Part shown: positions 31,132 to 43,816 of the stretch, one piece after another
How the letters are laid out: each line of letters starts with the position of its first letter
Position numbering within the stretch: the stretch's first letter is position 1
NCBI RefSeq assembly: GCF_900113325.1
Contig: NZ_FOOY01000006.1
Coordinates: 81,208-145,207, forward strand
Length of the DNA stretch: 64,000 bases
From: Sporolactobacillus nakayamae
Lineage (GTDB): Bacteria; Bacillota; Bacilli; Bacillales; Sporolactobacillaceae
Direction: 5' to 3'
The notes under the pieces: generated by a model
Database searches by the model: none
Told to the model about the DNA's origin: nothing
The model's input: only the letters and a program-made list of their open reading frames with translations
Position numbers and translations under genes: made by a program

Positions 31132-32403
31132 TTATTTTGACTGCAAACTGCCTTTTTTCTCTTTATCGAAAATATCGAAAAATTCCTGGTTGGACTTTGT
31201 TTCACGAATTCGTTTATAAAAATGCTCCACAAACTCTTGAGATTCATCCATCGTTTTGCGCATGGTCCACAGTTTGTCCAAATGATCACGATCAACAAGC
31301 AATTCTTCCTTACGCGTGCTGGAACGTCGAATATCAATAGCCGGAAAGATTCTGCGTTCTGCCAGTCTTCGGTCAAGATGCAGCTCCATATTTCCTGTTC
31401 CTTTAAATTCCTCATAAATGACATCGTCCATGCGCGATCCTGTATCAACCAAAGCCGTAGCCAGTATTGTCAGACTTCCGCCCTCTTCAATGTTTCGAGC
31501 CGCGCCAAAGAATTTTTTCGGTTTATGAAATGCGGCGGGATCGATACCTCCGGATAGAGTCCGACCACTCGGAGGAATGACAAGGTTATAAGCTCGGGCC
31601 AGTCGGGTCAAGCTGTCCATGAGAATAACGACATCTCGCTTATGTTCCACCAGGCGCATTGCCCGTTCAAGGACAAGTTCGGATACCTTCACATGATTTT
31701 CGGGCACTTCGTCAAAGGTTGAGCTCACAACATCTCCCTTGACCGAACGCTCAATATCCGTTACTTCCTCCGGACGTTCATCGACGAGCAAAACAATTAA
31801 TTCAACATCAGGATAATTTACAGTAATACTGTTGGCGATCTCCTTCAATAATGTCGTCTTTCCGGCTTTTGGCGGAGCAACAATCATACCTCTTTGTCCA
31901 AAACCCACAGGTGAAACCATGTCAATAATTCGTGTGGAAAAATCTTCTTTGTCCGTTTCAAGAACCATGTGTCTGTCGGGATAAAGCGGAGTCAACGCAG
32001 GAAAATGAACCCGTTCCTTCGCTACATCAGGATTCTCTCCGTTAACGGCCTCAACCCTCAGCAGCCCAAAGTAACGCTCATTTTCTTTCGGGGGTCGAAC
32101 TTTCCCCGTCACCTTATCTCCATTTCGTAAATCAAATCGACGAATTTGCGAAGCGGAAATATAAATATCTTCCGAGCTCGGCGAATAATTGATCGGGCGA
32201 AGAAAACCAAAGCCCTCAGTTGGAATAATCTCAAGAACACCTTCCATAAGTGATAAGCCGTCTTTTTCCGCCTGTTTTTTTAAAATCGAGAAAATCAATT
32301 CTCTTTTGTTCAATTTACTATAGTAGGATACTTTAAACTCTTTTGCATGCTCATATAATTCTTTAAGTTTCATATTTTCTAACTCTGCTAATGTAATCGG
32401 CAT
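31132..32403 (-). CDS. rho: transcription termination factor Rho
   Basis: 423 residues from the ATG at 32403. Hexameric RNA-dependent ATPase. N-terminal Rho-N helices ([29 protein letters not shown]), the CSD RNA-binding fold ([29 protein letters not shown]), Walker [12 protein letters not shown], Walker [17 protein letters not shown] and the R-loop [27 protein letters not shown] two codons upstream is an alternative start; neither has a strong Shine-Dalgarno. The 565 bp upstream hold the murAB terminator and a relic of the repeat modules. Confidence 0.95.
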   Translation of the reverse strand: MPITLAELENMKLKELYEHAKEFKVSYYSKLNKRELIFSILKKQAEKDGLSLMEGVLEIIPTEGFGFLRPINYSPSSEDIYISASQIRRFDLRNGDKVTGKVRPPKENERYFGLLRVEAVNGENPDVAKERVHFPALTPLYPDRHMVLETDKEDFSTRIIDMVSPVGFGQRGMIVAPPKAGKTTLLKEIANSITVNYPDVELIVLLVDERPEEVTDIERSVKGDVVSSTFDEVPENHVKVSELVLERAMRLVEHKRDVVILMDSLTRLARAYNLVIPPSGRTLSGGIDPAAFHKPKKFFGAARNIEEGGSLTILATALVDTGSRMDDVIYEEFKGTGNMELHLDRRLAERRIFPAIDIRRSSTRKEELLVDRDHLDKLWTMRKTMDESQEFVEHFYKRIRETKSNQEFFDIFDKEKKGSLQSK

Positions 32404-32769
32404 TCTCACACCACACTTTTTAAATTTATCATCAAATACATAAAGCCAGAAACTAATTCGGCTTTATATTTTTACCTTCTTCACATCTGAAATTCGGAAA
32501 AGACATAGAACTGTGCTAGTTGAGAGGAGGGGAGGAATTAAGTTGAAAGAGCAAGCCACGAACAGCTGGGCAAATTTAAATTCTTCACGAGCATAAGCAC
32601 AGTCTCTTCAGATCATAGATATCATTCAAAAAAAGCCAAACGCAATTTTTTTCTCACCGTTATAATTTTTTATAAATCACATTATCCCATTAATATCATA
32701 TTATACCCTTTTAATCAACCATTAGTCCCGTATTTTCAACGGATCAAGTTAGAAAATTTAGTTTCATCG

Positions 32770-32880
32770 AGCTTCTGATGGTAAAACAGCCGTTGCTACG
32801 GCCAGGATGGCCCAGATTCCAGATCCGGTGAACCGCAGAATGTGCTGGTTTCGATAGTGTTCCTTTTTTGCGAATCACGT
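32770..32880. repeat. degenerate repeat relic between murAB and rho
   Basis: CCGTTGCTACGGCCAGGATGG and AGATCCGGTGAACCGCAGAATG resemble the segment at 21674-21720, followed by a decayed hairpin module (TGGTTTCGATAGTGTTCC). The rest of 32410-32974 is AT-rich and I see no gene or clear promoter in it. Confidence 0.4.
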
Positions 32881-32924
32881 ACACCGTTTCTTTGAATTCA
32901 GAATTTTGCGTTTTGTTAATGATG

Positions 32925-32971
32925 TAAAAAAGGATCTGCACGAAAACACACATGGTTTCTATGCAAATCCT
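32925..32971 (-). terminator. murAB terminator
   Basis: AGGATTTGCA / TGCAGATCCT arms (one mismatch) and a TTTTTT tail on the minus strand, only 4 bp past the murAB stop. Confidence 0.8.
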
Positions 32972-32974
32972 GAC

Positions 32975-34270
32975 TTATTCTTGCTCCTTAAGACTTTCTC
33001 TAGCTTCATCCTCGAGCATGCGCTCGCGCCAGATGTTGGCACCGATAGCTCGCAGCTTCTCCATGATATGATCATAGCCGCGATCAATATGCTCAACACC
33101 AACAATTTCTGTAATGCCTTTTGCCATTAATCCGGCAATGACTAGTGATGCTCCCGCTCTTAAATCAGTGGCTCGAACCTTCGCACCCTCAAGGCGTGTC
33201 GGTCCGCTCAAAATTGCTGAGCGACCTTCAACTTTCACATTCGCCCCCATGCGCCTTAATTCATCAATATGTTTAAAGCGCGCGCCATAAATGGTGTCCG
33301 TGATAATACTCGTGCCTTCCGCTTGCGTCATTAAACTTGTCAACGGTTGCTGGAGATCTGTTGGAAATCCCGGATAAACCAACGTTTTCACATCTGCGCT
33401 TATCAGGCGCTTATTGCTTCTCGAGACAAGAATTTGATCCTCGCCTACCTGCACATCGGCGCCCATTTCACGAAGTTTCGCAGTTAGTGATTCCACATGC
33501 TGAGGGATCACATTGTCAATCAGCAAACGATCGGCTCCGGCCGCTCCGATAATCATGTATGTGCCGACTTCGATCCGGTCGGGAATAATCATATGTCTGC
33601 ATCCATGGAGCTGCTTCACGCCTTCAATGCGAATGACATCTGTTCCCGCTCCTTTAATCTTGGCGCCCATACTCGTCAATAGTGTCGCTACATCAATAAT
33701 TTCCGGTTCTTTCGCCGCGTTCTCAATGACAGTCTGCCCTTCGGCTTTAACAGCCGCAAGCATGATATTAATTGTCGCGCCAACGCTGACGACGTCAAGA
33801 TAGATCCTCGCCCCGCGCAAAGAATCCGCACGTAAATAAATCGCTCCGCGTTCATTCGTCACTTTTGCCCCAAGCGCCTCAAATCCTTTGATGTGCTGGT
33901 CGATGGGACGCGGACCAAGATTGCACCCACCGGGGAGACCAATCACGGCTTTATGAAATCTGCCGAGCATCGCGCCCATTAAATAGTAGGAAGCACGCAA
34001 TCGTTTCACTGAACCATTCGGAAGCGGCATGTCCACCATCTTTCTCGGGTCAACAACAAATGTATGGTCGTCAAAAGAAACAGTTCCGCCAATTTCACGT
34101 AGTAGCTTGCATAGTGTGCGCACATCTGAAATATCGGGAAGCTGGTCAATGGTAACAGGTGAATCAGCAAGAATGGTGGCCGGAATCAGCGCGACCGCAC
34201 TGTTTTTCGCTCCGCTTATTTGAACGGTGCCATTTAAACGTGTGCCGCCTTCAATTAGTAATTTATCCAT
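32975..34270 (-). CDS. murAB: UDP-GlcNAc 1-carboxyvinyltransferase MurA (paralog 2)
   Basis: 431 residues; second MurA, as in most low-GC Gram-positives. The active-site cysteine is Cys116 in [19 protein letters not shown], where the NLG replaces the AIG of MurAA, a mark of the MurAB/MurZ branch. The ATG at 34270 opens [23 protein letters not shown]. In B. subtilis fbaA and tal lie between spo0F and murAB, and glpX between murAB and rho; all three are missing here. Confidence 0.94.
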   Translation of the reverse strand: MDKLLIEGGTRLNGTVQISGAKNSAVALIPATILADSPVTIDQLPDISDVRTLCKLLREIGGTVSFDDHTFVVDPRKMVDMPLPNGSVKRLRASYYLMGAMLGRFHKAVIGLPGGCNLGPRPIDQHIKGFEALGAKVTNERGAIYLRADSLRGARIYLDVVSVGATINIMLAAVKAEGQTVIENAAKEPEIIDVATLLTSMGAKIKGAGTDVIRIEGVKQLHGCRHMIIPDRIEVGTYMIIGAAGADRLLIDNVIPQHVESLTAKLREMGADVQVGEDQILVSRSNKRLISADVKTLVYPGFPTDLQQPLTSLMTQAEGTSIITDTIYGARFKHIDELRRMGANVKVEGRSAILSGPTRLEGAKVRATDLRAGASLVIAGLMAKGITEIVGVEHIDRGYDHIMEKLRAIGANIWRERMLEDEARESLKEQE

Positions 34271-34511
34271 GGTCAGAATACTTCCTTTTCCTTTTACATC
34301 AAATTATCAAGCGCTTTTCTAAGAACACTCATACATGAAACCAGGCAGGCAAAACCATTATATGTACAAAATTAACACTATGCTCTCGTTTTCATAAAAT
34401 TACTGAGCATTTATAGGTCCTGCCGACAACTAGAAGACTCTTTCAGCATTATAGCATAAACCTGTAAATCATGTGTGTACGGACTCGTCCCGCTATAGAA
34501 AACCCGATTAA

Positions 34512-34916
34512 TTATTTTGCGCACTGCGGGCATTCTTTCTCAACTGCGGCAATGAGTTCCTGAAGATCAAAAGGTTTTGAAAAATGCGCGATTGCGCCAT
34601 CACGCAATGCTTCCTTAACGAGCGTATTCTCGCCATAAGCTGTCATAATCATCACTTTCAGATTCGGTTTCATTTGCTTCATATGGTGCAATATTTCCAT
34701 ACCGCTCATTTTAGGAATTTTCATATCAAGCAGGACGAGCTTTGGGTCCTCTTCTTTGAGAAATTTCAGTGCCTGATCACCGCTGCCCGCCGTCAAAATG
34801 GGGTAACCTTCTTTTTTAAAAACCTCTTTCAGCAATAGTCGAATACCTGCCTGATCGTCAACAATCATAATTTTGTTTGCCTTTGTTGCGGTGCACACCA
34901 AATTCTGTTTTACCAT
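34512..34916 (-). CDS. spo0F: Spo0F, sporulation phosphorelay response regulator
   Basis: 134 residues, receiver domain only. Phosphate from sporulation kinases goes to Spo0F, then Spo0B, then Spo0A. The acidic pocket is VDD at 19-21, the phosphoacceptor Asp64 in LVLLDMKIP, Thr92 in MTAYGE and Lys114 in HFSKPFD. VDDQAGIRLLLKEVFKKEGY and MKIPKMSGMEIL are very close to B. subtilis Spo0F. An extra 12 residues at the N-terminus are kept because GAGGG supports this ATG. A Spo0A-box-like TATCGAA (6 of 7) lies at 34994-35000 upstream. Not linked to fbaA here. Confidence 0.93.
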   Translation of the reverse strand: MVKQNLVCTATKANKIMIVDDQAGIRLLLKEVFKKEGYPILTAGSGDQALKFLKEEDPKLVLLDMKIPKMSGMEILHHMKQMKPNLKVMIMTAYGENTLVKEALRDGAIAHFSKPFDLQELIAAVEKECPQCAK

Positions 34917-35036
34917 TAGATTGCCCTCTTTCGTTCATTCTTTGCAACGCGCTCTGTGCTGGTTCAGATTTATCTTCACATATATCACTTCTTTATCGAA
35001 CGTGATTTCCCTCTTTTAAATTATTAGAAAAAAAGC

Positions 35037-35081
35037 AAAAACCGGCAGGTCGATTCATAAATCAATCGGTCTGCCGGTTTT
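35037..35081 (-). terminator. pyrG terminator
   Basis: AAAACCGGCAG / CTGCCGGTTTT stem with extra inner pairing (CGATT/AATCG), 40 bp after pyrG. T-run on the minus strand. Confidence 0.85.
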
Positions 35082-35121
35082 CTCATACAGTTATACACTG
35101 GTAAGAAGGTATTAAAATTTA

Positions 35122-36963
<1,842 letters not shown>

Positions 36964-37092
36964 TCAAGAGTACGTTACAGGAAAAAAGCACCTGCATGAT
37001 TCGATGAAATGAGATTGGGTTGTACTCCATTCCATTGACTCTGTATTCTAGCTTATTTGCGATGCAAAAGGCACGTCCGTACGATCGCAAGC

Positions 37093-37548
37093 TTATTCTT
37101 CATCATCATCAATAATCGCGTTACGCTTAATTCTTTTCACATCATCATCTTCAAAATCATCATCGTTGTCATCGTCTGTATCATTGTCTTCATCTAAATT
37201 TTCTTCTTCTTCATCTTCGTCATAATCATCAAATCCATCATCCGCTACCTTATGCTTCTCATGATGGCTGTCCCCGAGTGTTTTAGCGATATCATCCTCG
37301 CGTTGTTCCAGCGGGTACCAGTTGCGCAGCGCCCAGAGGTTATGACCAACGCTCAGAAAACGTCCGTCAAGAATCAACGTTGTATAAAGACGAGCCAGTG
37401 ATTCGCCGCCATCAGCCTCAACTTCGCCGTCTTTATAAACCATGTCGGTCAGTTCATAGAAAGTTTTCGGTTCTTTCGACTGGGACAATATATCATAGAA
37501 TTGGTCAACCTTCGCTTTTTCAACCACGTGTTCTGTCAATGGAAACAT
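37093..37548 (-). CDS. rpoE: DNA-directed RNA polymerase subunit delta
   Basis: 151 residues. N-terminal HARE-HTH domain (about 8-85; SLARLYTTLILDGRFLSVGHNLWALRNWYP) and an acidic C-terminal tail of almost pure Asp/Glu. Delta helps RNA polymerase recycle and discriminates promoters by initiating-NTP level. The N-terminal 30 residues are diverged from B. subtilis. The start is either ATG 37548 or TTG 37539; both have AAAGG-type signals. Upstream of pyrG as is usual in Bacillales. The sequence KRIKRN near the end of the acidic tail is a small basic patch. Confidence 0.92.
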   Translation of the reverse strand: MFPLTEHVVEKAKVDQFYDILSQSKEPKTFYELTDMVYKDGEVEADGGESLARLYTTLILDGRFLSVGHNLWALRNWYPLEQREDDIAKTLGDSHHEKHKVADDGFDDYDEDEEEENLDEDNDTDDDNDDDFEDDDVKRIKRNAIIDDDEE

Positions 37549-37856
37549 CCTTTCCCTTTATCATACCTTATCAAGGCTTTAACATCCGCCCTGCAGTAGG
37601 TTTTTCTAACGCAAGACTTCTGAATGCTGAAAAAAATCCGCAAACCGCTTATCCAAAAATCTATTTGGACGTCCGTCACGGAAGTACGCACACTGAGACT
37701 CATTGTAAGGTTATACAATAAATACAATAATCCGTTCATGAATTAAAATCAAGTCTAGTCAAAAAAATTCTCAGTAAAACAACGATACAACGATAAATTT
37801 GGGATATATTAAATGATAACCGGCGCAAATTATACGCCTAGTTGATCGGAGGAACG
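37549..37856. other. rpoE-cls divergent intergenic region, nothing recognised
   Basis: About 308 bp between the divergent rpoE and phospholipase D-family genes. I see no gene, repeat module or confident promoter; short open frames here lack ribosome-binding sites. Confidence 0.5.
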
Positions 37857-39074
37857 ATGATGCACCCATTCGTCCAACTACTCATCATTTTTTTTGCACT
37901 CACCATTCTCTTTTTTGCCTTGGTCCTGTTCGACATTCGCGCGGGATTAAAATTGAAACGGCCCTTAATTGCCGAGCGCAATCCAATAACCGGACTTAAC
38001 AATTTCCGCTATTACACAAATGGTCATGCGCTCTTCGAAGAAATGAAGCGAACCATCAGCAATGCCAAGTATCATATTCATCTTTCCTTTTTTATCTTTA
38101 TCGCAGACGATGTAGGGGAAGAATGGATCAACCTCTTAAAAAGAAAAGCGGCAGACGGCGTCGAAGTCCGATTGCTTGTCGACGCCCTTAGCAGTTTCGC
38201 ACTAAGAAAAAAAAGAGCAGAACTCGTTAAAGCAGGCGTTCAGCTTGCTTTCTCAGGAAAACCAACTTTTCCATTCACCTTTTATTACCTAAACCATCGC
38301 AACCATAGAAAGATGATGATTATCGATGGAAAAATCGGCTATTTCGGAGGCTACAATGTCAGTCGTGACTATATCGGCCGCAACCCGAAAATGGGACCAT
38401 GGCATGACAACCATTTAAAAATCGAAGGCGAGAGCGTTCCCGAACTTCAGCGTTTGTTCCTTGAAGACTGGAAAAAAGCAACCCACGCAGATCTTCTCAA
38501 GAACGGTACCTATTTCCCAGCGGTTGCTAAAGGGCCATCACCTCTGACACTGATTGGAACGGACGGCAAACAGCTTGAAACCTGCTTTGTTGATAAATTG
38601 AGCAGTGCCCAGACATCCATCGTGATCGGATCCCCTTATTTTGTACCAAGCAAGCGACTCATGGACGTGCTCGTCAACCGCGTGGAGCACGGAGTTAAGT
38701 TGAGCATTCTCTTACCAATGAAAAAGGACCACGCGCTTGTTCAACCGGCTTCATATCAATACCTTGAACCGCTCTTGAAAAAAGGTGCCGAGCTTTTCCA
38801 TTTTTACCAAGGATTTTATCATTCGAAGGTTTTCATTATTGACCGCAGACTATGTTATCTTGGTACGGCAAATTTTGATCAGCGCAGTCTGTTTTGGAAC
38901 GATGAGCTATCAGGATTCATTGAGGATCCTGAACTCGTCCACCAAGCACTGGTACAGTTGAAAAAGGAAATGAAGGACAAATCCGTCTCCATTTCTTACG
39001 ACCAATTGGCCCGTCGCTCACCTTGGGCTAAATTGAAAACCAAAGTGTGTGCGTGGTTCAGCTACTTTCTTTAA
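37857..39074 (+). CDS. phospholipase D-family cardiolipin synthase-like protein (YwjE-like)
   Basis: About 405 residues with one N-terminal membrane helix (FVQLLIIFFALTILFFALVLF) and two HKD domains: NHRKMMIIDGKIGYFGGYNVS near 160-180 and YHSKVFIIDRRLCYLGTANFDQRS near 320-345. It is expected to make cardiolipin from two phosphatidylglycerols. B. subtilis YwjE, a minor Cls homolog, is encoded in the same neighbourhood. The start is one of two adjacent ATGs (37857 or 37860) after GGAGG. Shorter than the two-TM ClsA type. Confidence 0.85.
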   Translation: MMHPFVQLLIIFFALTILFFALVLFDIRAGLKLKRPLIAERNPITGLNNFRYYTNGHALFEEMKRTISNAKYHIHLSFFIFIADDVGEEWINLLKRKAADGVEVRLLVDALSSFALRKKRAELVKAGVQLAFSGKPTFPFTFYYLNHRNHRKMMIIDGKIGYFGGYNVSRDYIGRNPKMGPWHDNHLKIEGESVPELQRLFLEDWKKATHADLLKNGTYFPAVAKGPSPLTLIGTDGKQLETCFVDKLSSAQTSIVIGSPYFVPSKRLMDVLVNRVEHGVKLSILLPMKKDHALVQPASYQYLEPLLKKGAELFHFYQGFYHSKVFIIDRRLCYLGTANFDQRSLFWNDELSGFIEDPELVHQALVQLKKEMKDKSVSISYDQLARRSPWAKLKTKVCAWFSYFL

Positions 39075-39091
39075 ACAAATGCTCTGCATAC

Positions 39092-39127
39092 AAAACAGCC
39101 TCCTGATAAGGATTGGAGGCTGTTTTT
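39092..39127. terminator. bidirectional terminator between cls and argS
   Basis: AAAACAGCCTCC / GGAGGCTGTTTT, 12-bp perfect stem with an 11-base loop, between convergent genes. Confidence 0.85.
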
Positions 39128-39146
39128 ACTTAATCCATTCTTTTGT

Positions 39147-40817
39147 TCACATTTTTTCTGGTGCGTTAACACCGATCAGTTCCATTCCGTTTTTAAGCGT
39201 AATACGAACAGCTTTCATTAGAGCGACTCTCGCCTTGCTAAGCAGCACATTAGTTTCGTCGAGCACTTTTTCAGCGTTGTAGAAACTGTGCAGGCAAGCT
39301 GCTAGGTCATACAAATAGTTCGGAATGTGCTGGATGGCCAACTTCTCCGCGCTGTCCGCGACAACTGCAGGAAAATCGCCCAGCTTCTTCAGCAAATCAA
39401 TTTCCTTATCTCCGGTGAGCAGATTCAGGTCAAGTTCCTCGACGTTATCATGTTCAAAAGCCTCCGCCCGTTTCAGCATGCTGGTGATTCGTGCATACGC
39501 GTATTGAACATAGTATACCGGGTTTTCATTCGAATGCGAAATCGCCAGATCCAAGTCAAAATCAAGGTGGCTGTCCGAGCTGCGCATAGCGAAGAAATAA
39601 CGCGCAGCATCAACACCTACATCCTCCATCAACTCGCGCATCGTGACCGCTTTGCCTGTACGCTTGCTCATCTTGACCTTCTCGCCATCCTTGAATAAGT
39701 TAACCAGCTGAATGATCTGTACCGTTAATTGGTCAGGATTGTAACCAAGCGATTGAATCGCCGCTTTCAGTCTCGGCACATAACCATGGTGATCCGCGCC
39801 AAGCACGTCAATCAACTGTTCGAACCCGCGATCAAGCTTGTTTTTGTGGTACGCGATATCCGGCGTGAAGTATGTGTAACTGCCATCCGACTTAACAAGC
39901 ACTCGATCCTTGTCATCACCGTATTCAGAGGTCTTCAGCCACAACGCTCCGTCTTTTTCATAAACTTCGCCTTTATTTTTAAGATACTCAAGAACAGGCT
40001 CAATCTTATTATCCTCATAAAGAGAACGTTCGGAGAACCAGTTGTCAAAATGGACACGAAAGTCTCCAAGATCTTTTTTGATTCCGCGCATGAGGTGCTC
40101 AACACCAAAATTCCGGAAGAAGCGGCTTCGTTCTTCTGCCGGTTTCGCCGACAGAGCATCACCATATTCATCAACCAGCCGCTTCGCCAGTTCAATGATA
40201 TCTTTGCCATGATAGCCATTTTCCGGAATCTCCGCACTCTGCCCTAATTGCTGAAGATAACGTGCTTCCAATGAAATCGCCAAATTGGCAATCTGATTTC
40301 CGCCATCGTTGATGTAATATTCCGGTACGGCATGGTAGCCGGCCTTGTTCAACAGCTTGCACAAAGCATCACCGACCGCCGCGCCTCGTCCGTGGCCAAG
40401 GTGAAGACTGCCGGTTGGATTGGCAGAAACAAATTCGACGAGGACCTTTTTCCCGGCGCCACTGTTTGAAGCACCGTAAGAATCGCCTGCCTCGATAATT
40501 GTCGGAATCAAATTCGTTAAATATTGATTATCTAGGAAAAAGTTGATGAATCCGGGTCCCGCAATCTCGATCTTGCGAATATGACCTTTCTCCTTGTCGA
40601 AGCTCGCAATCAACTCTTCAGCGATCTTCCTCGGTGCCTTTTTGGCAATTCTTGCGAGCTGCATCGCCATATTGGCTGCAAAGTCGCCGTGCGACTTGTC
40701 TTTCGGCGCTTCAAGTACTACATCCGGCACTTGCTCCGGGGCGGCAAGACCCGCCTTGATCACCGCCTCTACAATCTCTTCCTTTAATTGATTCTTGACT
40801 TGCTCAACGATCGTCAT
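39147..40817 (-). CDS. argS: arginyl-tRNA synthetase
   Basis: 556 residues, the length of B. subtilis ArgS. Class I synthetase charging tRNA-Arg. HIGH motif in [25 protein letters not shown] in [18 protein letters not shown]-terminal Add-1 domain and C-terminal DALR domain ending [14 protein letters not shown]. The start at 40817 ([15 protein letters not shown]) has TGGAGG ahead. Upstream of rpoE/pyrG and downstream of ywiB as in B. subtilis. Confidence 0.97.
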   Translation of the reverse strand: MTIVEQVKNQLKEEIVEAVIKAGLAAPEQVPDVVLEAPKDKSHGDFAANMAMQLARIAKKAPRKIAEELIASFDKEKGHIRKIEIAGPGFINFFLDNQYLTNLIPTIIEAGDSYGASNSGAGKKVLVEFVSANPTGSLHLGHGRGAAVGDALCKLLNKAGYHAVPEYYINDGGNQIANLAISLEARYLQQLGQSAEIPENGYHGKDIIELAKRLVDEYGDALSAKPAEERSRFFRNFGVEHLMRGIKKDLGDFRVHFDNWFSERSLYEDNKIEPVLEYLKNKGEVYEKDGALWLKTSEYGDDKDRVLVKSDGSYTYFTPDIAYHKNKLDRGFEQLIDVLGADHHGYVPRLKAAIQSLGYNPDQLTVQIIQLVNLFKDGEKVKMSKRTGKAVTMRELMEDVGVDAARYFFAMRSSDSHLDFDLDLAISHSNENPVYYVQYAYARITSMLKRAEAFEHDNVEELDLNLLTGDKEIDLLKKLGDFPAVVADSAEKLAIQHIPNYLYDLAACLHSFYNAEKVLDETNVLLSKARVALMKAVRITLKNGMELIGVNAPEKM

Positions 40818-40908
40818 CTTATATAACCTCCAAAATTGCGTCTGGCGCATATCTCGCATTGTATTCTATGTGGTATCATTTCCGGAAACCGCTATTCTCA
40901 GCTTGGCT

Positions 40909-41337
40909 TTAACCGATCTTATAGCGGTAATCAAGCATCACTTTGCCCACCGATTGACCCGCAACGCTTAAGTCGTAGACAAGTCGCACCACCCCTGAAT
41001 CATCTGAGGTATCGCTATCAATAATCTCGGTGGTCGCCTTCGTTTCCATATGACCGATTTGCGTGCCGTAAGTGCCGGTCATTGTCTGTCCGATCATGAG
41101 CGGCTGCCTCATTGGAGAAGCGCCCTTGCGTATAATAAGCGCTTCTTTGCCGCTGACTCGAATCGTGTAATCGGCAGGTCCGACATCTGCAATTTCAGCG
41201 CTAAAAACAAGATACAGACTTGATCCGCTTCTACCGACCCTCCCCTGAAGAACGGCAGTCGTCTTCTGCTGCTGCCTAGACTGCCCAGGATCACAGATTC
41301 GGCTTATAAAAACGATTTCAGCATCACGTGTCTTCAT
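40909..41337 (-). CDS. ywiB: YwiB family protein (DUF1934)
   Basis: 142 residues, a beta-barrel, lipocalin-like family of unknown function conserved in Bacillales. Recognised by LYLVFSAEIADVGPADYTIRVSGKEALIIRKGASPMRQPLMIGQTMTGTYGTQIGHMETKATT, the RQP..G...G.Y.T..G...M.T pattern typical of DUF1934. Located directly upstream of argS, with which it is probably co-transcribed, as in B. subtilis. Confidence 0.85.
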   Translation of the reverse strand: MKTRDAEIVFISRICDPGQSRQQQKTTAVLQGRVGRSGSSLYLVFSAEIADVGPADYTIRVSGKEALIIRKGASPMRQPLMIGQTMTGTYGTQIGHMETKATTEIIDSDTSDDSGVVRLVYDLSVAGQSVGKVMLDYRYKIG

Positions 41338-41588
41338 TCAGCAGCCTTCTTTCGTAACCGCATGTGTTCATACTTATACTACTATAAAAGATTGACTATC
41401 TCTGGGCAAGGTTAACCCGGCTATTTTTCCAAGGATTCTATTTTTTTCTCGTATTTATACCTTAATTCGCCTTTTTCGATTCGCAAGGTTTAGAAAACGG
41501 CGGTTTCATCCATAATGAATGGTAAAAACAAAGACACACACGGGGCTGTCATGGCTGCCTGTTTTTCGGATTGAGGGGGTGCTGATCC

Positions 41589-43631
41589 ATGCGTTTCGAC
41601 ATGAGGATCCGAAAAAGGAAGAACGTAATCACGCGATGGAGCGTCCGCATCGCCGCATTGTTTCCTATACTGCTGCTGCTCTGCGTTGCCATACTTCTCT
41701 TGTCGGCAAAGATTGCCGGACCGATGGATATTCCGGCATCACGTCCCGCCGTTATCTATGACAACAGCGGCAAGTTCATTGGAAAATGGGATACGACCAA
41801 CAGACAATGGGTAAGCAGTGACAACATGGCGCCTTCGATCAAACTGGCGACGCTTGCCATCGAAGATCGCCGCTTCTTCCACCACCATGGATTTGATTTT
41901 CAGCGAATCGCTCAGTCCGCCTTTGTCGATATGCGCAGCTTAAGCAAAGCTCAGGGCGCAAGCACAATCACGATGCAGTATGCGAAAAACCTGTTTTTAT
42001 CCAACGACAAAACATGGTTGCGCAAATTCTCCGAAATGTTCTACACTGTTCGCCTTGAAATGAATGAATCGAAAAAAGAGATTCTTGAAGGCTACTTAAA
42101 TACAATCTATTACGGGCATGGCGCATACGGAGTTGAAGCCGCCGCACATGTGTATTTCAACAAGCGCGCAGAAAATCTTAGTCTTGCTCAATCCAGCATG
42201 CTGGCCGGAATTCCAAATGGCCCCAGCCTTTATTCGCCTTTTCTAAACTACGATTTGGCTAAAAAGCGGCAAAAGGTTGTTTTGAACACGATGGTAAAAA
42301 GCGGCTATCTCACAAAAAAGCGAGCTGAAATCGCATACCATTCGCCGCTTCAGCTGGTACGCACGGACAAAAAAGAAGCAGAGATAGCGCCTTATTTTCA
42401 AGACGTAGTTAGGCACGAACTGACGGAGCGTCTGCACATCAGCCAAAAAGAATTGGCCACCGGCGGGCTCAAGGTCTACACAACGCTCGATAACGAAACA
42501 CAAGAAACGGCAGAATTTTGGATCAAGCATACCATACCGGATTCATCAAAAATTCAAACAGCGCTGGTTGCTTTGGATCCGAAAACCGGTGGTGTCGTAG
42601 CGATGGTCGGAGGTCGTGACTATCAAAGCAGTTCCTATAACCGGGCAGTAAGCGCAAAGCGCGCGCCGGGTTCTGCGTTTAAACCGTTTCTTTATTATGC
42701 GGCTCTACGGAATGGCTTCACACCGGCGACTCGTTTAAAGAGCGCGCCAACGGCATTCACCTTTGACAACGGCCATTCCGACTACGCGCCGAACAATTTC
42801 GGCGGCTATTATGCAGACAAACCGATTACCATGGCGCAAGCGCTTGCCCTGTCCGATAATATTTTTGCCGTAAAGACACATTTAGCAATTGGCATGCAGC
42901 ACTTAGTCCAAGCTGCCCGCCAAGCCGGAATCTCGAGCGCGCTTGCGCCGATTCCCTCTCTGGCTTTAGGCTCAAAGCCGGTAAGCGTTCTTGAGCTCAC
43001 CCGCGGCTACGCGACCTTCGCCAATGAGGGCGCGCGTGTTCACCCGGCGCTTATTACACGCGTGACTGATCATGCAGGACGAACGCTTTATGAATGGGCG
43101 CCAAAGAAAAAGCAAGTGCTGAATCGCCAAACATCCTACGTTCTCTCTCAGATGATGACCGGTATCTTTGATAAACGGCTGAATGGATACACGCGGGTGA
43201 CGGGTAGTCCGGTAGCAGGATTGCTGACGCACAAAGTCGCCGCAAAAACCGGATCGACATCAGCAGACAGTTGGATGGCAGGATTCACGCCTGATTTGGT
43301 CGCCTCGGTCTGGGTCGGCTATGACAAAGGCGAAACCATCAGTACATATCCGGACACCGGCTATGCGAAAACAATTTGGAGTCATTTTATGGAATCAGCG
43401 CTCGAAGGAACACCAAAAAATGCATTCAAACCGCCTAAAGGCGTCGTTAGCGTCAGTATTGACCCGAAGAGCGGCCTTCGCGCTGGCAAAGGATGCACCG
43501 GACGACCCACTTATTTTGTAAAAGGAACTGAACCGACCGCGTATTGCGGTCAATCGAAAGCCGAAAAAGCCATCAAAAAGAAAAAGAAGCCGCGCAGCAT
43601 GTTTGACCGCCTGTTCCATTGGTGGAAATAG
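41589..43631 (+). CDS. pbpG: class A penicillin-binding protein (PbpG/PBP2d-like)
   Basis: 680 residues: N-terminal membrane anchor (22-42), glycosyltransferase GT51 domain with catalytic Glu92 in IEDRRFFHHHGFD and GASTITMQYAKNLFL, then transpeptidase domain with S362-x-x-K365 (GSAFKP), S422-D-N424 and KTG at 553-555. The locus between ywiB/argS and ywhD matches B. subtilis pbpG (ywhE), a forespore sigma-F-dependent PBP for spore peptidoglycan. No clear sigma-F site was found upstream. A lysine-rich C-terminal tail follows two late cysteines (CTGRPTYFV, YCGQ). Confidence 0.88.
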   Translation: MRFDMRIRKRKNVITRWSVRIAALFPILLLLCVAILLLSAKIAGPMDIPASRPAVIYDNSGKFIGKWDTTNRQWVSSDNMAPSIKLATLAIEDRRFFHHHGFDFQRIAQSAFVDMRSLSKAQGASTITMQYAKNLFLSNDKTWLRKFSEMFYTVRLEMNESKKEILEGYLNTIYYGHGAYGVEAAAHVYFNKRAENLSLAQSSMLAGIPNGPSLYSPFLNYDLAKKRQKVVLNTMVKSGYLTKKRAEIAYHSPLQLVRTDKKEAEIAPYFQDVVRHELTERLHISQKELATGGLKVYTTLDNETQETAEFWIKHTIPDSSKIQTALVALDPKTGGVVAMVGGRDYQSSSYNRAVSAKRAPGSAFKPFLYYAALRNGFTPATRLKSAPTAFTFDNGHSDYAPNNFGGYYADKPITMAQALALSDNIFAVKTHLAIGMQHLVQAARQAGISSALAPIPSLALGSKPVSVLELTRGYATFANEGARVHPALITRVTDHAGRTLYEWAPKKKQVLNRQTSYVLSQMMTGIFDKRLNGYTRVTGSPVAGLLTHKVAAKTGSTSADSWMAGFTPDLVASVWVGYDKGETISTYPDTGYAKTIWSHFMESALEGTPKNAFKPPKGVVSVSIDPKSGLRAGKGCTGRPTYFVKGTEPTAYCGQSKAEKAIKKKKKPRSMFDRLFHWWK

Positions 43632-43665
43632 CAACGGTGTGAACTAGCCCGCTTTTGAGCTCACT

Positions 43666-43719
43666 AAAAAGCAACAGGAACTTCCGATATAAAATTCGGA
43701 AAAGTTCTGTTGCTTTTTT
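43666..43719 (+). terminator. pbpG terminator
   Basis: AAAAAGCAACAG / CTGTTGCTTTTT outer stem with inner AACTTCCGA/TTCGGAAAAGTT pairing and a T-run. Confidence 0.85.
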
Positions 43720-43816
43720 GAATGCAGATTAAAAGTTCTATTTTGAGGTCATTTTATTTCTCAATCACGATGTTCTTCTCTTATACTTAGATCACCGAGC
43801 AAAAAAGAGGGGATCT

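Noticed and set aside
32744-32953. 69-codon minus-strand open frame between murAB and rho
   Set aside because: Overlaps the murAB terminator and a repeat relic; no ribosome-binding site.
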